Source: Jhaorihella thermophila (GTDB lineage: Bacteria > Pseudomonadota > Alphaproteobacteria > Rhodobacterales > Rhodobacteraceae). Taken from it: 64,000 bases of DNA. A program made the translations under genes and the position numbers. Location of the stretch: assembly GCF_900108275.1 (NCBI RefSeq), contig NZ_FNVD01000009.1, forward strand, positions 1 to 64,000. The letters run 5' to 3'. Below, in pieces: positions 60,091 through 64,000 of this stretch (position 1 is the first letter of the stretch; each line of letters starts with the position of its first letter). The notes under the pieces are model-generated. The model worked only from the letters and a program-made list of their open reading frames with translations. It was not told the DNA's origin and did not search any database.

Positions 60091-61263
60091 ATGCGAAGGC
60101 TCAGAACCGCCCTGCTGACCGTTGCCGCCATCCTGTCGGGCGCCCTGCCCGGCCGGGCCGGGCTGGATGTCACGATCACCTGGCTGCAACAGCGCGCCGA
60201 ACGCCCGCCGGTCCTGTCCAACCTCGACCCCGTGCTTGACGATCTCGGCCGCGCCGGGGCGGAACTCGCCATCCGCGACAACGCCACGACGGGCCGGTTC
60301 CTGGGGCACGGATACGCGCTGGAAGAGGTGATCGTGGAACCCGGCGGCGACCTGCTCGGGGCCGCCCGCGCGGCGCTGGACCGTTCGCCCTATCTGGTGA
60401 TCGATGCGCCGGCCGAGGCGCTGCTGCAGATCGCCGATCTGCCGCAGGCCCGCGACGCCATCCTGTTCAACGCCGCCGCGCCCGACATGAAGCTGCGCGA
60501 TGGAGACTGCCGCGCCAACCTGCTGCACACTCTGCCGTCGCTGGCGATGCGGGCCGATGCGCTGATGCAGTTCGCGCGGCTGAAACGCTGGGACCGGCTG
60601 GCGATGATCACCGGCACGCATCCCGGAGATCTGGCCTTTGCCGCGGCCCTGCGCCGCAGCGCGGCCAAGTTCGGAATGAAGATCGGCGCCGAAAAGAGCT
60701 GGGCCTTTGATGCCGACATGCGCCGCAACGCCGCGCAGGAGGTGCCTCTGTTCACCCAGGATCTGGGCGATTACGACCTGTTGCTGATCGCCGACGAGCT
60801 GGGCGATTTCGGCCGCTACGTCGCCTACAACACCTGGCGCCCCCGCCCCGTGGCGGGGTCCGAAGGGCTGGTCCCGGTGGCCTGGTCGCGCGTGGTCGAA
60901 CAATGGGGCGCGGCGCAGCTGCAATCGCGCTTTGCCGATCTCGCCGGTCGGCCGATGCGCCCGCGCGACTATGCTGCCTGGGCCGCCATCCGCACGATCG
61001 GCGAGGCTGTGACCCGCACCAACTCGGCCGACCCGGCCAGCCTGCGCGCCTTCATCCTGTCGCCCGGCTTCGAACTTGCCGGGTTCAAGGGCCGACCGCT
61101 GACTTATCGCCACTGGAACGGCCAGCTGCGCCAGCCGATTCCGCTGGTCACCCCCCGCGCAGTCGTGGCCCAGGCGCCCCTGTCCGGCTATCTTCACCAG
61201 CGCAGCGAGATGGACACGCTGGGGCTCGACGCCCCGGAAAGCGCCTGCAACGCCTTCGACTGA
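60091..61263 (+). CDS. ABC binding protein, PQQ-alcohol-dehydrogenase system
   Basis: A 390-residue periplasmic protein with signal peptide (LLTVAAILSGALPGRAG) and a type I solute-binding fold resembling the TIGR03863 family of PQQ-system ABC transporters: VTITWLQQRAERP at the mature start and a YDLLLIADELGDFGRYVAY segment. In Pseudomonas the corresponding ped transporter takes part in lanthanide supply or alcohol metabolism. ATG 60091 gives a normal signal peptide; the longer frame from 60025 does not. The next gene begins about 15-40 bases further. Confidence 0.82.
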   Translation: MRRLRTALLTVAAILSGALPGRAGLDVTITWLQQRAERPPVLSNLDPVLDDLGRAGAELAIRDNATTGRFLGHGYALEEVIVEPGGDLLGAARAALDRSPYLVIDAPAEALLQIADLPQARDAILFNAAAPDMKLRDGDCRANLLHTLPSLAMRADALMQFARLKRWDRLAMITGTHPGDLAFAAALRRSAAKFGMKIGAEKSWAFDADMRRNAAQEVPLFTQDLGDYDLLLIADELGDFGRYVAYNTWRPRPVAGSEGLVPVAWSRVVEQWGAAQLQSRFADLAGRPMRPRDYAAWAAIRTIGEAVTRTNSADPASLRAFILSPGFELAGFKGRPLTYRHWNGQLRQPIPLVTPRAVVAQAPLSGYLHQRSEMDTLGLDAPESACNAFD

Positions 61264-61278
61264 CCCAGGGATCCCACC

Positions 61279-62247
61279 CTGACTTCATCATTCCGCCTGC
61301 TGTTGCTTGCAGCCGCCATGGCCGCCGCCGCCCCCACAACCGCCGCCGAAATCTGGGTGACCAACGAAAAGGACGACACGATCAGCGTGATCGACGTTGA
61401 CCGGCTCGAGGTCGTGCGCACCATAGAGGTCGGCGAACGCCCGCGCGGCATCACCTTTTCGAAGGATTTCAAACGGCTCTATGTCTGCGCCTCGGACAGC
61501 GACACGGTGCAGGTGATCGACCCCGAAACGGGGCGGGTGCTCCACAACCTGCCTTCGGGCGAGGATCCCGAACAGTTCGTCCTGCACCCCGACGACCGCC
61601 ACCTCTACATCGCCAACGAGGACGACGCCATTACCACCGTGGTGGATGTGGAGACCCGCGAGGTGGTCGCCCAGGTCGATGTCGGGATAGAGCCCGAAGG
61701 CATGGCGGTTTCGCCCGACGGCAAGACGGTGATAACCACTTCCGAAACCACCAACATGGCGCACTGGATCGACACCGAAACGCATACGCTTTAGGCCAAC
61801 ACTCTGGTGGACGCGCGCCCCCGCCATGCCGAATTCGTCAAGGACGGCGCCGAGCTGTGGGTCAGTTCCGTGATCGGCGGCACGGTCACGGTGTTCGACA
61901 CCGCCAGCCAGGCGCAGAAGGCGAAGATCGGGTTCGAGATCAAGGGCATCCACCCCGACCGGGTCCAGCCGGTGGGGTTCGAGTTCACCGCCGACGAAAC
62001 CACCGCCTTCGTTGCGCTGGGCCCGGCCAACCACGTCGCCGTGGTCAATGCCGAAACCTACGAGGTCGAAGACTACATCCTGGTCGGCCGACGGGTCTGG
62101 CACATGGCCTTTTCCCCTGACAAGACGCTGCTTTTCAACACCAACGGCGTATCGGGCGACGTCACCGTGATCGACGTGGCCCGGCGCGAGCCGATCAAGA
62201 CGATCAAGGTCGGCCGCTTCCCCTGGGGCGCCGCGACGCGACCCTGA
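61279..62247 (+). pseudogene. YVTN beta-propeller of the PQQ system, in-frame amber stop
   Basis: The frame encodes a periplasmic beta-propeller of the TIGR03866 family (PQQ-associated YVTN repeats), with repeated DTISVIDVDRLEVVRTIEVG-like blades. It is interrupted by TAG at 61792-61794 (after ETHTL) and then continues in the same frame to a normal end, VGRFPWGAATRP. The start is also odd: the natural signal-peptide start falls on CTG 61279 (after AGGGA), not ATG; TTG 61303 and ATG 61318 would shorten the leader. Without suppression only the first half would be made. A single substitution would restore it. Confidence 0.75.
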
Positions 62248-62299
62248 CACCCGGCGCGCCTCGCGCAGATCGACGCAACCCAGATCCAAGGAGACCGAC

Positions 62300-62761
62300 A
62301 TGCTCAAGACCATCCTCGCCACCGCCTGCATCGCCGCCCTTCTGCCGCTCGCCGCGCGCGCGGATGACGATGATGACGATGGCGCCGCCCCGGCCTTCGG
62401 CCCGGCCGGGCTGCTCTCGGCGGGGAACAAGCGGGATCTGCCGCCGGTGATCCTGTCGGCGGGGATGCCGCTGGCCGACGCCCCGTGGGAGCTGAAATCC
62501 GGCACCTATTACGAATTCGAGATCCAGGGCGACGGCAGCCAGGAACTGGCGCTGGTCGGACCCGGCTTCTTCCGCGCCATCTGGATCGACGAGATCGTGG
62601 TCGAAGGGCTCGAGATCCGCCCGCCGGGGCTGGACAGCATCGAGTTCGACGAAGCGGGCGAGATGGAAATCGGCTTTGTCGCGATCAAGCCGGGCCGCTA
62701 TTATCTCATGGTGCCCGGATCCACCGGCGAAACCCAAAGGCTGGAGATAACCATCAAGTGA
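62300..62761 (+). CDS. Acidic periplasmic protein of the PQQ/ABC cluster
   Basis: A 153-residue protein: signal peptide ending LLPLAARA, then a mature start of six consecutive Asp, then a beta-sandwich-like domain (GTYYEFEIQGDGSQELALV, and IKPGRYYLMVPGSTGE at the end) with a cupredoxin-like look but no copper ligands that I can see. The Asp run could hold Ca or a lanthanide. The stop overlaps the ATPase start (GTGA). I do not recognise a named family. ATG 62300 follows AAGGAG. Confidence 0.7.
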   Translation: MLKTILATACIAALLPLAARADDDDDDGAAPAFGPAGLLSAGNKRDLPPVILSAGMPLADAPWELKSGTYYEFEIQGDGSQELALVGPGFFRAIWIDEIVVEGLEIRPPGLDSIEFDEAGEMEIGFVAIKPGRYYLMVPGSTGETQRLEITIK

Positions 62762-63477
62762 CCGCGCTGCATGTCGAGCATCTCTCCTATGCCTATGGCC
62801 GCAAGGTGGCGCTCGACGATCTGAGCTTCGCGGTCGAACCCGGCACCTTCTGCGCGCTTCTGGGACCCAACGGGGCCGGCAAGTCCACGCTTTTCTCCTT
62901 GCTCACCCGCCTGTTCGCCGCGCCCTCGGGCCGGATCACAGTAGCCGGGCACGACCTGTCACGCGCCCCGCGCAAGGCGCTGGCGGCGATGGGCGTGGTG
63001 TTCCAGCAGCCGACGCTCGATCTCGACCTGACCGTGCAGCGCAACCTGACCTATTTCGCCGCCCTTCACGGGCTGTCGGGCCGCACCGCCCGCGCCCGCA
63101 TCGCCGAGGCGCTCGAACGTCTCGACATGGCCGACCGCGCGCGCGAACGCGCCCGCGACCTCAAATGCGGCCACCGCCGCCGGCTCGAGATCGCCCGCTG
63201 CCTGGTCCACCGCCCCTCGGTGCTGCTGCTGGACGAACCCACCGTGGGTCTCGACGCCGCCTCCCGCCGCGCCATTACCGCCCATGTCCATGACCTGTCG
63301 CGCAGCGACGGGCTGACCGTGCTCTGGGCCACCCACCTCACCGACGAAATCGAGGATGACGACCGGCTGTTGATCCTGCACCGGGGCCGCCTGCTGGAGG
63401 ACGGCACCGCCGGTGCCCTGCGCGGCACACGCCCCCTCGCCGACCATTTCCTCGCCCGCATCGCCGAGCCCGCATGA
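62758..63477 (+). CDS. ABC ATPase of the PQQ-alcohol-dehydrogenase system
   Basis: A 239-residue ATPase: Walker A GPNGAGKST, Q-loop VFQQPTLDLDLTVQ, Walker B SVLLLDEPTVGLD and H-loop ATHLTDEI. This resembles TIGR03864 (PQQ_ABC_ATP). The signature reads LKCGHRRR where the family has LNGGHRRR and other ABC proteins LSGGQ: the Asn and first Gly are replaced by Lys and Cys, which may weaken ATP turnover. The start is GTG 62758. A repeat element separates it from the permease. Confidence 0.85.
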   Translation: MTALHVEHLSYAYGRKVALDDLSFAVEPGTFCALLGPNGAGKSTLFSLLTRLFAAPSGRITVAGHDLSRAPRKALAAMGVVFQQPTLDLDLTVQRNLTYFAALHGLSGRTARARIAEALERLDMADRARERARDLKCGHRRRLEIARCLVHRPSVLLLDEPTVGLDAASRRAITAHVHDLSRSDGLTVLWATHLTDEIEDDDRLLILHRGRLLEDGTAGALRGTRPLADHFLARIAEPA

Positions 63478-63484
63478 CCCCGTT

Positions 63485-63540
63485 CTTCATCTTGCCGAAA
63501 ATACTCCCGCCGGAGGCATCGGCCTTGCCACGCAAGGCCG
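63485..63540 (+). repeat. Dispersed AAATAC-core repeat with hairpin, copy 7
   Basis: Core CTTCATCTTGCCGAAAATAC, then TCCCGCC, starting eight bases after the ATPase stop, followed by the perfect ten-pair stem ATCGGCCTTG-CCACG-CAAGGCCGAT (63518-63542). It is inside the operon, between ATPase and permease. Confidence 0.65.
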
Positions 63541-63562
63541 ATTTCCGCCACGCTTGCCCCCC

Positions 63563-64000
63563 ATGCGCCCCTGTCTGACCGCCCTCATCGCCATCGTCAC
63601 GCGCGAGGCGCTGCGCTTCGTCCGCCAGCGCGGCCGCTTCGTCGCCGCACTGGTGCGCCCGCTGGTTTGGCTGGTGGTCTTCGCCGCGGGTTTCCGCGCC
63701 GCCCTGGGCCTGTCGATCACCCCCCCTACCAGACCGACATCACCTACGAAATCTACATCGTCCCGGGCCTCACCGGCATGACCCTGCTGTTCAACGGCAT
63801 GCAAAGCTCGCTCGGCCTCGTCTATGACCGCGAAATGGGCTCGATGCGGCTTTTGCTCACCAGCCCCCTGCCGCACTGGTGGCTGCTCACCTGCCGGCTG
63901 ATTGCCTCGACCGCAATCTCGATCCTGCAGGCCTATACATTTCTCGGCATCGCCGCGCTCTACGGCGTTCGCTTTCCTCCGCTGGGCTATGCCGCCGCGC
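63563..64000 (+). pseudogene. ABC permease of the PQQ system, frameshift in a C run, runs off window
   Basis: From ATG 63563 the frame gives a basic N-terminus and first helix (RPLVWLVVFAAGFRAALGLSI) of the TIGR03861 PedC-type permease, then fails at a run of seven C (63720-63726). Adding one C restores the family-like PPYQTDITYEIYIVPGLTGM and later DREMGSMRLLLTSPLP. The end is outside the window. The error may be sequencing, since homopolymers are prone to it, or true loss. Intact it would form the membrane part of the exporter/importer with the ATPase. Confidence 0.8.

Overview
The window comes from a high-GC alphaproteobacterial chromosome, most likely Rhodobacteraceae (a Paracoccus, Rhodobacter or roseobacter relative). 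The evidence is gene content and protein similarity: a pntAB pair, a DksA with one cysteine, a RibB with a degenerate GCH II tail, an HPF-cold-shock fusion, a PedF/MoxJ-type periplasmic methylotrophy module, and a family of short intergenic repeats. No ribosomal RNA, CRISPR array or biosynthetic cluster was seen. One tRNA gene (Asn, GTT) is present.

Region 1 (1-7487) is a mobile island ending at the 3' end of tRNA-Asn. It opens with the tail of an IS3-family transposase that has cut off the 5' end of the first island gene. Then come an AlpA-like regulator, a small unknown, a primase-polymerase, a large terminase, a head-closure-like protein, an HNH nuclease, an HK97-type capsid fused by deletion to the tail of a prohead protease, a connector-like protein, a portal and a last small gene. 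There are no tail, lysis or lysogeny genes in view. This matches the layout of a capsid-forming phage satellite (cf-PICI-like). The island is decaying: I infer single-base frameshifts in terL (two, compensating), HNH and the last gene, plus a capsid/protease deletion junction.

Region 2 (7579-20737) is core chromosome: an MBL hydrolase, an EnvZ-like kinase, DUF808 and DUF2267 proteins, the HPF-CSD fusion behind two Crp/FNR-type boxes, gap behind two CceR-like operators, a small membrane protein, enolase, a DMT transporter, an AbrB-family protein, and the minus-strand run der-bamB-TPR protein.

Region 3 (20738-40930) holds an RND efflux pair with a visible promoter and overlapping dyad, a phospholipase D/cardiolipin synthase-like protein, an Atm1-type ABC exporter, a LysM protein, a LOG-family hydrolase, an enoyl-CoA hydratase homolog, sodB, an FkbM methyltransferase, kynU, an SDR, a small membrane methyltransferase, and pntAB behind a leader with three stem-loops.

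Region 4 (40931-58219) holds a TetR gene divergent from an Ior-type molybdenum hydroxylase pair, an RTX-Hint protein, an FAD monooxygenase, dksA, a MoxR ATPase and CoxE-like VWA protein separated by other small genes, ribB-ribH-nusB, a lipoprotein, an RlmI-like methyltransferase and an overlapping PIN-domain gene.

Region 5 (58299-64000) is a periplasmic PQQ-alcohol-dehydrogenase accessory cluster: a MoxJ-like binding protein and cytochrome c PedF on the minus strand, and on the plus strand an ABC system (binding protein, beta-propeller, a small acidic protein, ATPase, permease). The propeller has an in-frame amber codon and no ATG start, and the permease has a C-run frameshift, so the system is decaying or the assembly has errors here. 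A dispersed repeat family (an AAATAC core plus a GC-rich hairpin) marks at least seven gene ends across the window.
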